A DNA stretch of 64,000 bases, from assembly GCA_016717165.1 (NCBI GenBank), contig JADKGA010000002.1:496001-560000 (forward strand), given 5' to 3'. A model generated the notes under the pieces. That model did no database searches, was not told the origin of the DNA, and saw only the letters and a program-made list of their open reading frames with translations. Origin of the DNA: Candidatus Lutibacillus vidarii (lineage in GTDB: Bacteria > Actinomycetota > Actinomycetes > Actinomycetales > Dermatophilaceae). Shown in pieces: positions 1 through 7,771 of this stretch (positions within the stretch are counted from its first letter, which is position 1; each line of letters starts with the position of its first letter). A program made the position numbers and the translations under genes.

Positions 1-1
1 G

Positions 2-151
2 TGGACGGTGGTCACCGTCGACGGCACTCGGGCCGCGCACTGGGAGCACACCGTGCTGGTCCGCGAGGAGGGCCTCTGGGTGCTCACCGCCCACGACGGC
101 GGCCAGGCCCGCCTGCAGGCCCACGGTGCCCGCTTCGCTCCGCTGACCTGA
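2..151 (+). CDS. 3' end of a gene of unknown function (partial)
   Basis: The window opens inside an open frame whose last 49 residues end in ARFAPLT before a TGA. The stretch is a run of short beta-strand-like segments with several Trp and His residues. I do not recognise a family from so short a tail. It converges on the dipeptidase gene, with 48 bases between the two stop codons. The start and most of the protein lie outside the window. Confidence 0.5.
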   Translation, partial: WTVVTVDGTRAAHWEHTVLVREEGLWVLTAHDGGQARLQAHGARFAPLT

Positions 152-199
152 CTCAACCGTCGCGCCCCGTCGAGCTCAGCAAGAGGCCCGGATCCCGCC

Positions 200-961
200 T
201 CATCTGCCCGGATGGGCTGGGCCACTGGCGATGGTGTGACCGGGATGGAGGTCGGGACCGAAGAGGGCTGACCTCTCACCCATGGCCCAGGCCCAGTAGC
301 GATCCCCGAACGACCAGTGCCACCACTCGGTGGGGTAGTTGACCAGGCCGACGAGTCGCAACACCCGCGCCAGGAGGGCCCGGTTGCTGCGGGCCGGGTC
401 CGCCAGGTCGCGATACGCGAAGTAGCACGCGCCCCCACTGGTCTCCGGCGTGGCATCGATCTCGGTCCCCATGTCCACCGGGCCGTCCGGTCCGGTGAGG
501 GTGAGGTCGACGGCGCCGCCGCTCGTGTGTGGCGCCACCTCCACCGGCGAGACGAAGCGGCTGGTCAACCTGCGTACCTCGGCAGCAGTCGCGCAGGGAT
601 GCGCCAGGCGAACCTGCGCCTCGTATGTCGACCAGATCCGAGCCTGTTCGGCCATGGGGCGCCAGCCCTCGACGACGAGGAGACGATGTCCTCGTGGCAG
701 CAGGCGGTCCGCGAGGGCCAGGCGGGCTGCCAGCGGTGCCCGCACGTAGGCGTGGCTTCGGTCACCGTCGGCCCGGTCGGCCACCGCGACCCCCACCACG
801 GCGAGGTCGACGAGGGCCACGCCGCGGTCACGGACCGGAATCGCGGTGATCCGGGGGTCGCAGAGGAGGACGAGGTCGGCGGTGTCCGCGGCCGTCCCCT
901 CGGTCGCGGACCGTGGGCTCGGAGCCGCACGCCGGTGATCGGCTCGGGTCACCGGCGACAT
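200..961 (-). CDS. VanX-type D-alanyl-D-alanine dipeptidase
   Basis: Zinc dipeptidase of peptidase family M15D, which hydrolyses free D-Ala-D-Ala in the cytoplasm. The 253-residue protein has the family's metal site: His145 and Asp152 in PHTSGGAVD, and His215 in EWWHW, where Glu212 is the catalytic base. Arg101 in VEGWRP matches the transition-state arginine of VanX. The ATG start was chosen because it overlaps the end of the ligase gene by 13 bases; a longer reading would run far into that gene. Its neighbours are the racemase and ligase that make D-Ala-D-Ala, so this enzyme would reverse their product. It could serve peptidoglycan recycling or be a resident vancomycin-cassette homologue. 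No VanH-type dehydrogenase or VanRS pair is adjacent. No signal peptide is seen. Confidence 0.88.
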   Translation of the reverse strand: MSPVTRADHRRAAPSPRSATEGTAADTADLVLLCDPRITAIPVRDRGVALVDLAVVGVAVADRADGDRSHAYVRAPLAARLALADRLLPRGHRLLVVEGWRPMAEQARIWSTYEAQVRLAHPCATAAEVRRLTSRFVSPVEVAPHTSGGAVDLTLTGPDGPVDMGTEIDATPETSGGACYFAYRDLADPARSNRALLARVLRLVGLVNYPTEWWHWSFGDRYWAWAMGERSALFGPDLHPGHTIASGPAHPGR

Positions 962-1950
962 GCGACCCTCCGCCGGGTCAGCGCGCTCGAGAGCAGCGTC
1001 GCAACGAGCTCCGGGTACGGCATACCGGCAGCCGCCCACATCTGCGGGAACTGCGAGTGGGCGGTGAACCCCGGCATGGTGTTGACCTCGTTGATGACGA
1101 TCCCAGCCGGGGTGACGAAGGTGTCGACCCGCGCGAGCCCGGCGCACCCCAGAGCGGCGAATGCCGTCACAGCGGCGGACTCCAGTGCGCGCGTCGTCGC
1201 GTCATCGAGCGGCGCCGGTATGACGAACCGCGTCCCTGGAGCGCCATACTTGGCACGCTCGGTGAAGAAGGCCTCGCCCGGGTCGGGGTGGATCTCCAAG
1301 GGGGGGCCGCAGACCACGGACCCGTCTGGTCGCTCGAGCACCGCGACGTCGACCTCGCGGCCGACCACCTCGGCCTCGACCAGCGCGGCGTCGTCGGACT
1401 CGAAGGCTGCCGCGAGGGCTTCCTCCACATCCTCGCCAGCTGCCACGAGCCCGACCCCGATGCTCGACCCGCCCCGGAGTGGCTTGACGAACAGGCGTCC
1501 GGCCAGGCCTGCCGAGGACAGTCGTCGGGCCGCGGCCGCCGCTCCGTCCGTCCGGCGGACGACGACCCCCTCGGCCACGTGCAGTCCCGCGGCAGCGAGG
1601 ACGAGCTTCGTCCGCGCCTTGTCGAGGCAGGTGGCACTGGAGAGCACCCCACTGCCGACGTAGGGGACATCGATGCAGTCGAGGAGTCCCTGGACCGTGC
1701 CGTCCTCACCCCGACTGCCGTGCAGGGCCGGGATGGCGACATCGACCCCCTGGAGCACCCCGATCACCGCGCTCAGCCCCATCGTGTCGACGGTCCGCCA
1801 CGCGCCATCCCGGTCGATGAGGACGTCGACCACGTCATGTCCGAGGTGGCGAACCGCGTCCGCGATGCTGTCACCGCTGGCCAGTGACACGTCGTGCTCC
1901 GTGCTCGTCCCGCCCCTGATGACGGCCACGGTGAGCCGCTTCGGGTTCAT
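949..1950 (-). CDS. ddl: D-alanine--D-alanine ligase
   Basis: ATP-grasp ligase joining two D-alanines for the peptidoglycan precursor. At 333 residues it is of usual length. The N-terminal GGTSTEHDVSL carries the glutamate that binds the first D-Ala. The omega loop reads FFTERAKYG, and its Lys-Tyr pair is the signature of D-Ala-D-Ala (and D-Ala-D-Ser) ligases; D-Ala-D-lactate ligases lack it. The C-terminal RVDTF and NEVNTMPGF segments bind magnesium and phosphate. It starts four bases inside the racemase stop and runs into the dipeptidase, so the three genes form one transcript. A VanC-like D-Ser specificity cannot be excluded by eye, but nothing argues for it. Confidence 0.92.
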   Translation of the reverse strand: MNPKRLTVAVIRGGTSTEHDVSLASGDSIADAVRHLGHDVVDVLIDRDGAWRTVDTMGLSAVIGVLQGVDVAIPALHGSRGEDGTVQGLLDCIDVPYVGSGVLSSATCLDKARTKLVLAAAGLHVAEGVVVRRTDGAAAAARRLSSAGLAGRLFVKPLRGGSSIGVGLVAAGEDVEEALAAAFESDDAALVEAEVVGREVDVAVLERPDGSVVCGPPLEIHPDPGEAFFTERAKYGAPGTRFVIPAPLDDATTRALESAAVTAFAALGCAGLARVDTFVTPAGIVINEVNTMPGFTAHSQFPQMWAAAGMPYPELVATLLSSALTRRRVACRR

Positions 1951-3119
1951 TGCGCACCCTCCGTTCCGGTGTGGGCGCGGACCACGCGCGGTCCGAGGCC
2001 GGTGTAGATCTCGTGGGGGATCGTCTCGGCCCAGCGGGCCCAGTCCTCGACCCGCGGGGCACCGGCGCTGCGCCCAAGAACGACCACCTCATCCCCTGGC
2101 CGGACCGGCAGGTCGCCGGCGTCGACGACCACCTGGTCCATCGAGACCCGACCAAGGAGGGGCAGGCGGTGCCCGTGCCATGACACCCATGCGCTGCGGG
2201 CGCATCGTGGGATGCCGTCGGCATACCCGAGCGGCAGGAGAGCGACGGTCGTGGTGCGCTTGACTCTCCCCGCGTGGTCATAGCCGACGCCGTCCCCGGC
2301 GACGACCCTGCGCACCTGAAGGACCCGGGTGCGCAGCGTGAGCGCCGGCCGCAGCCCTGCGCCTACCTCGTCGATGCCAACCAGACCTGCCCCGATTCGG
2401 ACGAGGTCGAGTCTGGCCTCCGGCACCCCGACCGCTCCAGCCGTCCCACACAGGTGCCGGACCTCAGGTCGTAGCCCCGCCGCCTCGGCGAGGGCGAGCC
2501 CGGCCTGGAATGCCTCGACCTGCCGTCGGTTGTGCGGGTCCGCAGGTGAGCTGGCGTGGGAGAGGTGGGACCAGACCCCGACGACCCGTATGGCGCCCAG
2601 GCGCTCGGCCCTCGCCGCTCGGGCGACGAGCTCGACCCATCTGTCCACGGGGCACCCGGCTCGGTGCATTCCGGTGTCGAGCTTGAGGTGGACGCGCACA
2701 GCAAGGCGCTGACGAGCCACGGCCTCGAGCTCGGCCAGGGAGGAGACGGACAGGTGGACCTCGGCCGAGGCGGCGGCCGGGGCAACGGCAGCCATGTCGT
2801 CGAGCCACGCCAGGATCGGGACGCTGAGGCCGGCCGAGCGCAAGGCCAGTGCTTCGTCAACCCGACAGACGCCAAGCCAGGTCGCTCCTGCGGCGACAGC
2901 GGCCTTGGCCACCGGGACCGCGCCGTGACCGAAGGCATCGGCCTTGACGACGGCCATGAGCGGCACACCGGCCCTGAGTCGCAAGACCTGCACATTGTGC
3001 TGGACGGCGCGAAGGTCGACATCTGCCACGGCGAGCGGGCTGCGCACCGTGGGCGTGAGCGGGGGGAGTGGCCCAGTATCGGCTGGGTCGGTCACACGAT
3101 CGAGGGCGGCTGACGGCAT
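1947..3119 (-). CDS. alr: Alanine racemase (PLP enzyme)
   Basis: Converts L-alanine to D-alanine for cell-wall synthesis. It is 390 residues long with a fold type III barrel at the N-terminus. The PLP lysine is Lys59 in VVKADAFGHG; most homologues have Tyr where this protein has Phe63. The second catalytic tyrosine lies in GVGYDHAGR, and LLGRVSMDQ is the conserved C-terminal motif. No membrane domain is present, so it is not a VanT-type serine racemase. The ATG at 3119 was preferred because upstream sequence in the same frame overlaps the response regulator and looks non-coding. It is first of three overlapping genes, alr-ddl-dipeptidase, 92 bases after the response regulator. Confidence 0.92.
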   Translation of the reverse strand: MPSAALDRVTDPADTGPLPPLTPTVRSPLAVADVDLRAVQHNVQVLRLRAGVPLMAVVKADAFGHGAVPVAKAAVAAGATWLGVCRVDEALALRSAGLSVPILAWLDDMAAVAPAAASAEVHLSVSSLAELEAVARQRLAVRVHLKLDTGMHRAGCPVDRWVELVARAARAERLGAIRVVGVWSHLSHASSPADPHNRRQVEAFQAGLALAEAAGLRPEVRHLCGTAGAVGVPEARLDLVRIGAGLVGIDEVGAGLRPALTLRTRVLQVRRVVAGDGVGYDHAGRVKRTTTVALLPLGYADGIPRCARSAWVSWHGHRLPLLGRVSMDQVVVDAGDLPVRPGDEVVVLGRSAGAPRVEDWARWAETIPHEIYTGLGPRVVRAHTGTEGAQ

Positions 3120-3211
3120 ACGTCGAGCATCACGCGAAGCGCTGCTGGCCACGTCGGAGCGGGGGACGGCTTTGCCCTCATCCCACGGGATGAGGCCGCC
3201 CGTGGCCCGTC

Positions 3212-3862
3212 CTACCCGGGGCCGATGGCGCCGCTGTCGTAGGCGAGCACGACAAGGGCGACCCGGTCGCGCATACCGGTCTTGGCCAGGATGTGGCCGA
3301 CGTGCGTCTTGACGGTGGCCTCGGACACGAACAGCTCGCCGGCGATCTCCGCATTCGTGAGCCCGCGGGCGATGGCGAGCCACACCTCGCGCTCGCGCTC
3401 GGTCAAGGTGTCGGCAACGCTTCGCCGTAGGGGTATCCCGGCAGGAACGACGTATCGTTCGATGAGTCGACGCGTGGTCGAGGGAGCAACGACGGCGTCC
3501 CCGGAATGGACGACCCGGATCGCGTCGAGGAGGTCCTCGGGGGGTGCGTCCTTGAGGAGGAAGCCGCTCGCCCCGGCCTGCAGGGCGCTGAAGGCGTACT
3601 CGTCGAGGTCGAAGGTCGTCAGGACAATGACCTTTGTCTCAGGAGCCGCTGCGACCACCTCACGGGTGGCCTCGACACCGTCCATCGTCGGCATCCGCAC
3701 GTCCATGAGGACGACGTCGGGCTGCAGGGTCCGGACGGCGCGCACTGCCGCGAGCCCGTCACCTGCCTCCCCGACGACGCTGAGATCCGGTTGCGAGCCA
3801 ACGAGCATCGCGAACCCGGCACGCACCAGCGCCTGGTCGTCCACGAGGAGGACGGTGATCAC
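3212..3862 (-). CDS. NarL/LuxR-family response regulator
   Basis: A 216-residue two-component response regulator. The receiver domain (about 1-120) has the phosphoacceptor Asp54 in VLMDVRMP, the acidic pair in LLVDDQ and a conserved lysine in LLKDAPPED. The C-terminal LuxR-type helix-turn-helix (about 150-212) contains LTEREREVWLAIARG and SEATVKTHVGHIL. Its start overlaps the end of the kinase gene by four bases, so the two are translated together. The D-alanine genes follow on the same strand after a 92-base gap, which makes them possible targets; no operator was identified. The family is not that of VanR (OmpR-type). Confidence 0.93.
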   Translation of the reverse strand: MITVLLVDDQALVRAGFAMLVGSQPDLSVVGEAGDGLAAVRAVRTLQPDVVLMDVRMPTMDGVEATREVVAAAPETKVIVLTTFDLDEYAFSALQAGASGFLLKDAPPEDLLDAIRVVHSGDAVVAPSTTRRLIERYVVPAGIPLRRSVADTLTEREREVWLAIARGLTNAEIAGELFVSEATVKTHVGHILAKTGMRDRVALVVLAYDSGAIGPG

Positions 3863-5115
3863 GAGATGCTCCCGGTCGGGAGGACTGCATGGACGTGGAA
3901 CCCACCGGAGCGGCCCGGACCTGCCTCGGCTCGCCCCCCGAGCATCGCTGCGCGCTCGTTCATGCCGCGCAGTCCGAGGCCGGTCGTCCCGGGCTGGCCC
4001 CCAACGCCGTCGTCGATCACATCGACGCTGACCTGGCTCGGGTCGGTGGCGACCAGGACGCTGGCTCGGGCGCCCGGCCCCGCGTGTTTGAGGACGTTGG
4101 TCAGCGCCTCCTGAACGATGCGGTATGCGGTGAGCTGGACGATCTCCGGTGGGGTCGTCGCGGCGCCTGTCAGCGAGAAGGTCACCGGCACACCAGCGGC
4201 TCGGACCTGCTCGACCAGATCGTCGACATCGGCCAGCGTCGGGGCCGGGGCATGCGGGCTGGTCGACTCCCCGTCCCGGAGCAGACCGAGGAGTCGCCGC
4301 ATCTCGGCCAGCGAGGTCCGCCCGGTCTCTGCGATGGTCGCCAGGGCCCGAGTCGGTGCCTCCGGGTCGGCAGGAGCCGCGAAACGAGCCCCGTCGGCCT
4401 GGACGATCATGACCGAGATGCCGTGCGCAACGATGTCATGCATCTCGCGCGCGATGCGCTGGCGCTCTTCCAAAGCTCCGACCTCGGCTCTGGCCACTCG
4501 CTCCTGGGCCTGGGCGTGCTGCGAGGCCTCGGCGAGCGCAGCGCGGTCCGTGGCGGCCCGCACCTGGTCGGCCGCCGCCCAGGTGAGGACGATGAGTCCG
4601 AAGCCGGCGACGGCCGGGGCGGTTGCGGGCACCGACGTGATATCGGCGAGGGCTCCGGGGAGGCCAGAGCGCACCTGCTGAAGGATCGTCGGGACCGCCC
4701 AGACGGACAACGACCCGAGGGAGACGACCAGGGCGAGGACTCCGAAACCTCTGGTCGTGAAGCGGGTTGCCGCATACAGGACGCACAAGACGAGTGCCGC
4801 GATCGGCAGCCCCGTCGGCAGGCCGAGCGCGTACCCCACGGCGCCGATGGCGAAGGTGACCATGAAGACCGCGCGGGGGGCGACCCGGCGCGCCAGGAGG
4901 AGGACCGCGCCACCTAGCACCGTGGCCGCCACGAAACCCTCGACGGGATACGGACCTGGCCAGCCGGTGATCCACCAGGCCAGGTGCCATCCCCGCAGGA
5001 CGAGGATCGACCACGTCCCCACCGCGAAGAGCACAGCGACGGTCAGGTCAACGGCGAGGGCCCTGGAACTGGGGTCGCGACGGCGGGCGCTCGCCTCGGT
5101 CGCCACCTCCGCCAC
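3859..5115 (-). CDS. Sensor histidine kinase (HisKA_3 type)
   Basis: Membrane sensor kinase of 418 residues, partner of the response regulator that follows with a four-base overlap. About five or six hydrophobic segments fill residues 20-185 with no sizeable extracellular loop, which suggests sensing within or near the membrane. The HisKA_3 dimerisation box is ERQRIAREMHDIVAHG with phosphoacceptor His226. The ATPase domain shows an N-box QEALTNVLKHA and the glycine loops DDGVGG and GLGLRGMNER. The GTG start sits six bases after a TAGGCT -10 box, implying a leaderless mRNA. The signal sensed cannot be told from the sequence; cell-envelope stress would fit the neighbours. Confidence 0.9.
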   Translation of the reverse strand: MAEVATEASARRRDPSSRALAVDLTVAVLFAVGTWSILVLRGWHLAWWITGWPGPYPVEGFVAATVLGGAVLLLARRVAPRAVFMVTFAIGAVGYALGLPTGLPIAALVLCVLYAATRFTTRGFGVLALVVSLGSLSVWAVPTILQQVRSGLPGALADITSVPATAPAVAGFGLIVLTWAAADQVRAATDRAALAEASQHAQAQERVARAEVGALEERQRIAREMHDIVAHGISVMIVQADGARFAAPADPEAPTRALATIAETGRTSLAEMRRLLGLLRDGESTSPHAPAPTLADVDDLVEQVRAAGVPVTFSLTGAATTPPEIVQLTAYRIVQEALTNVLKHAGPGARASVLVATDPSQVSVDVIDDGVGGQPGTTGLGLRGMNERAAMLGGRAEAGPGRSGGFHVHAVLPTGSIS

Positions 5116-5121
5116 AGGCTC

Positions 5122-5127
5122 AGCCTA
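5122..5127 (-). promoter_or_regulatory. -10 box for the sensor kinase, leaderless arrangement
   Basis: TAGGCT on the minus strand ends six bases before the GTG start of the kinase. With a transcription start about seven bases downstream of the -10 box, the mRNA would begin at or next to the start codon. The same spacing recurs at truA, xseA, fumarase and ispH in this window. Confidence 0.5.
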
Positions 5128-5230
5128 GGTCGCCCGGGGTGACGGTCGGATCCTCCTGCGGGGGGAGATGCGCCGGGTGAGTGGCTGTTCGGCGCCGCCA
5201 CGGCCGCGAAGCCCTTCCCTCGGCCGCGAT

Positions 5231-5260
5231 TTCGGGTTGTCGGTGCTCGTGGCGTAGGAT
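5231..5260 (+). promoter_or_regulatory. Possible promoter of the infA ribosomal operon
   Basis: A TAGGAT hexamer at 5255-5260 resembles a -10 box, with TTCGGG 18 bases upstream as a weak -35. It lies about 135 bases before infA, so the transcript would have a long leader. This is a by-eye match; the -35 is poor. Confidence 0.3.
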
Positions 5261-5395
5261 TGGCCGTTGGGTGTCTTGTGCTCAGGGCACCCGGTCGTGT
5301 TCGCCTGCCCAGGCGAGGGCGGCATACCTCATCGGTATGACGAGCACGCGACCGGACCAACCGGACCGGTCACACGCAACAGATTGACGGAGGAC

Positions 5396-5617
5396 ATGGC
5401 CAAGAAGGACGGCGTCATCGAGGTGGAGGGCACCATCGTCGAAGCCTTGCCGAACGCGATGTTCCGCGTGGAGCTCAGCAACGGCCACAAGGTGCTCGCA
5501 CACATCTCGGGCAAGATGCGCCAGCACTACATCCGGATCCTTCCTGAGGACCGGGTCGTGGTGGAGCTCTCGCCGTACGACCTCACTCGCGGCCGGATCG
5601 TCTTCCGGTACCGCTGA
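5396..5617 (+). CDS. infA: Translation initiation factor IF-1
   Basis: A 73-residue OB-fold protein that occupies the ribosomal A site during initiation. The sequence opens MAKKDGVIEVEGTIVEALPN and ends GRIVFRYR, both typical of bacterial IF-1. The ATG is preceded by an ACGGAGGA ribosome-binding site. It heads the usual actinobacterial order infA-rpmJ-rpsM-rpsK-rpsD-rpoA-rplQ. Confidence 0.97.
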   Translation: MAKKDGVIEVEGTIVEALPNAMFRVELSNGHKVLAHISGKMRQHYIRILPEDRVVVELSPYDLTRGRIVFRYR

Positions 5618-5721
5618 GCGCACTGACCCCAGGGCACTCAGCACCCGCACCCACCCGCTCCGAGCCGTTCGCCGCGCCAGCGGCGCTACGACCCGGCGCA
5701 CGATCTGAAAGAGCTCAGGCC

Positions 5722-5835
5722 ATGAAGGTCCAGCCGAGCGTCAAGAAGATCTGCGACAAGTGCAAGGTGATCCGCCGCCACGGGCGGGTCATGGTGATCT
5801 GCGACAACCTGCGCCACAAGCAGCGCCAGGGCTGA
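5722..5835 (+). CDS. rpmJ: 50S ribosomal protein L36
   Basis: A 37-residue ribosomal protein beginning MKVQPSVKKICDKCKV. Cys11, Cys14, Cys27 and His32 form the zinc-ribbon ligand set, so this is the metal-binding (C+) form. It lies between infA and rpsM, its normal position. Confidence 0.97.
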   Translation: MKVQPSVKKICDKCKVIRRHGRVMVICDNLRHKQRQG

Positions 5836-6068
5836 ACCAGATCGCCGGACCGGCATACGGTCCCGCGACGCGTCGCACGGTCTGCACCGTGACGCGCACG
5901 ACATGACAGAAGCAGCACCCGGCCCCGCGAGGACCGGCCCGGCGAGAGATCGCCGGCGGACCTCGTGGATGTCACCCCCGGCGCGGAGGCCGGGGACCGG
6001 ACCCAGCGATGGGACCGGAACGGCGCTGCACCAGACCTCCGTGTGAGTAACAAGGAGCACATCTCCAG

Positions 6069-6449
6069 ATGGCACGTCTAGTCGGTGTCGACCTCCCGCG
6101 CGAGAAGCGCGTCGAGGTGGCACTCACCTACATCTTCGGCGTGGGGCGTACCCGCGCGAAGGAGACGCTGGCGGCGACCGGTGTCAGCCCGGACACCCGG
6201 GTTCGCGACCTGACCGACGACGATCTCGTCAAGCTCCGCGACTTCCTCGAAGGCAACTTCAAGATCGAGGGTGACCTCCGTCGTGAGGTCGCAGCGGACA
6301 TTCGACGCAAGATCGAGATCGGCAGCTACGAGGGCCTGCGGCACCGCCGCGGTCTGCCTGTGCGCGGACAGCGCACCAAGACCAATGCGCGCACCCGCAA
6401 GGGCCCCAAGCGCACCATCGCCGGCAAGAAGAAGGCCGGGAAGAAGTAG
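6069..6449 (+). CDS. rpsM: 30S ribosomal protein S13
   Basis: A 126-residue protein of the small-subunit head that contacts P-site tRNA and the 50S subunit. It starts MARLVGVDLPREKRVEVALTY and has the conserved GLRHRRGLPVRGQRTKTNART segment and a lysine-rich tail. It is preceded by AAGGAGCAC about nine bases before the ATG. The 233 bases between it and rpmJ hold no recognisable gene. Confidence 0.98.
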   Translation: MARLVGVDLPREKRVEVALTYIFGVGRTRAKETLAATGVSPDTRVRDLTDDDLVKLRDFLEGNFKIEGDLRREVAADIRRKIEIGSYEGLRHRRGLPVRGQRTKTNARTRKGPKRTIAGKKKAGKK

Positions 6450-6539
6450 TCCCACGCAGGGCTCCGCCCTGCGCCACGCTCACGGGCCTCACCCGTGGGA
6501 CAGCCAAGCGTCGAAGACACGTAGGAGAGAAAACACCCC

Positions 6540-6947
6540 ATGCCTCCGAAGAGCCGTCAGGCTGCGGGCGCCAAGAAGGTGCGCCGCAAGGAGAAGAAGA
6601 ACGTCGCCCACGGGCAGGCTCACATCAAGAGCACGTTCAACAACACCATCATCTCGATCACCGACCCCACCGGGGCCGTCATCTCGTGGGCCTCGGCCGG
6701 CCAGGTCGGCTTCAAGGGTTCGCGCAAGTCCACCCCGTTCGCCGCGCAGCTCGCTGCCGAGGCGGCCGCACGCCGGGCCATGGAGCACGGCATGCGCAAG
6801 GTCGACGTCTTCGTCAAGGGCCCCGGTTCCGGCCGGGAGACCGCGATCCGGTCGCTCACCGCGGCCGGCCTCGAGGTCGGCGCCATCAGCGATGTCACGC
6901 CGTCGCCGCACAACGGTGTCCGTCCGTCCAAGCGCCGTCGCGTCTGA
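6540..6947 (+). CDS. rpsK: 30S ribosomal protein S11
   Basis: A 135-residue platform protein that lines the mRNA exit path. Conserved segments include HIKSTFNNTIISITD, SAGQVGFKGSRKSTP and the C-terminal DVTPSPHNGVRPSKRRRV, which is nearly invariant in actinobacteria. An AGGAGAGA ribosome-binding site precedes the ATG. It lies 90 bases after rpsM and 21 before rpsD. Confidence 0.98.
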   Translation: MPPKSRQAAGAKKVRRKEKKNVAHGQAHIKSTFNNTIISITDPTGAVISWASAGQVGFKGSRKSTPFAAQLAAEAAARRAMEHGMRKVDVFVKGPGSGRETAIRSLTAAGLEVGAISDVTPSPHNGVRPSKRRRV

Positions 6948-6968
6948 CCCGGGGAAGGAAGAGAACTC

Positions 6969-7577
6969 ATGGCCCGGTACACCGGCCCCATCACCAAGAA
7001 GTCCCGTCGCCTCAAGGTCGACCTCGTCGGCGGTGACAAGAACTTCGAGCTCCGCCCGTTCCCGCCCGGCCAGCACGGCCGTCGCCGGATCCAGGAGAAG
7101 GAGTACCTCACCCAGCTCCAGGAGAAGCAGAAGGCCCGCTTCACCTATGGCGTCATGGAGAAGCAGTTCATCCGCTACTACAAGGAGGCGGCGTCTCGTC
7201 CCGGCAAGACCGGTGAGAACCTGCTGACCATCCTCGAGTCGCGCCTGGACAATGTCATCTACCGCGCGGGCCTGGCCCGCACCCGGCGGCACTCCCGTCA
7301 GCTCGTCAGCCACGGCCACTTCGAGGTCAACGGCAAGCGCGTCGACGTGCCCTCCTACCGGGTCGAGCAGTACGACATCATCACGATCCGCAAGCAGTCC
7401 GTGGAGTCCTTCCCGTTCGAGCTGGCCCGCCAGACGTATGGCGACCGTCCGGTTCCGGCGTGGATGCAGGTCGTTCCCGGCACGCTGCAGATCCTCATCC
7501 ACCAGCTGCCGACCCGGGCCCAGATCGACACGGTGCTCACCGAGCAGCTCATCGTCGAGCTCTACTCCAAGAACTAG
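6969..7577 (+). CDS. rpsD: 30S ribosomal protein S4
   Basis: A 202-residue 16S rRNA primary binder needed for assembly of the 30S body. It has the S4 RNA-binding domain (RLDNVIYRAGLARTRRHSRQ, about residues 92-111) and ends IVELYSKN. In many bacteria S4 represses its own operon by binding the mRNA; structured sequence downstream of this gene is described separately. It sits in the usual place before rpoA. Confidence 0.98.
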   Translation: MARYTGPITKKSRRLKVDLVGGDKNFELRPFPPGQHGRRRIQEKEYLTQLQEKQKARFTYGVMEKQFIRYYKEAASRPGKTGENLLTILESRLDNVIYRAGLARTRRHSRQLVSHGHFEVNGKRVDVPSYRVEQYDIITIRKQSVESFPFELARQTYGDRPVPAWMQVVPGTLQILIHQLPTRAQIDTVLTEQLIVELYSKN

Positions 7578-7618
7578 TGGCGCTTCGCGCCCCTCGTTCT
7601 TGGCTCCACAAGAACTAG
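7568..7618 (+). repeat. Direct repeat CAAGAACTAG with a shared complementary GTTCTTG
   Basis: The last codons and stop of rpsD (CAAGAACTAG, 7568-7577) recur exactly at 7609-7618. Between them GTTCTTG (7596-7602) is complementary to the CAAGAAC of either copy, so two mutually exclusive stems are possible. A small GGCGC-loop-GCGCC stem lies at about 7579-7591. The arrangement resembles an attenuator, but no function is shown. Confidence 0.45.
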
Positions 7619-7625
7619 CCCTTTC

Positions 7626-7669
7626 GACTGCGGTGGTATGCCGGGCCCATCCGGCATACCACGGCAGTC
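7626..7669 (+). terminator. Strong hairpin between rpsD and rpoA
   Basis: GACTGC and TGGTATGCCGG pair with CCGGCATACCA and GCAGTC across a five-base loop, giving a stem of about 18 pairs. No U-run follows. It could partly terminate or stabilise the mRNA so that rpoA is expressed differently from the ribosomal proteins upstream. Confidence 0.55.
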
Positions 7670-7771
7670 ACCCAGGGCCGACCGGCGGACCGAGCCGGCA
7701 CCGGCCGCCCAGAGCGAGACTGGGCGTTCACGAGGCGTCATATAGCGGTCGCCCGTGGGAAGGACAACACC

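Noticed and set aside
949..1950. D-alanine--D-lactate ligase (VanA-like)
   Set aside because: The omega loop contains the Lys-Tyr pair (RAKYG) of D-Ala-D-Ala ligases; D-lactate ligases lack it.
3212..5115. VanR/VanS vancomycin sensor pair
   Set aside because: The regulator is NarL/LuxR type and the kinase HisKA_3 type, whereas VanR/VanS are OmpR/HisKA types. No VanH dehydrogenase is present.
5237..5260. TTGTCG as -35 partner of TAGGAT before infA
   Set aside because: The spacer would be only 12 bases; TTCGGG at 18 bases is a weaker hexamer but a possible distance.
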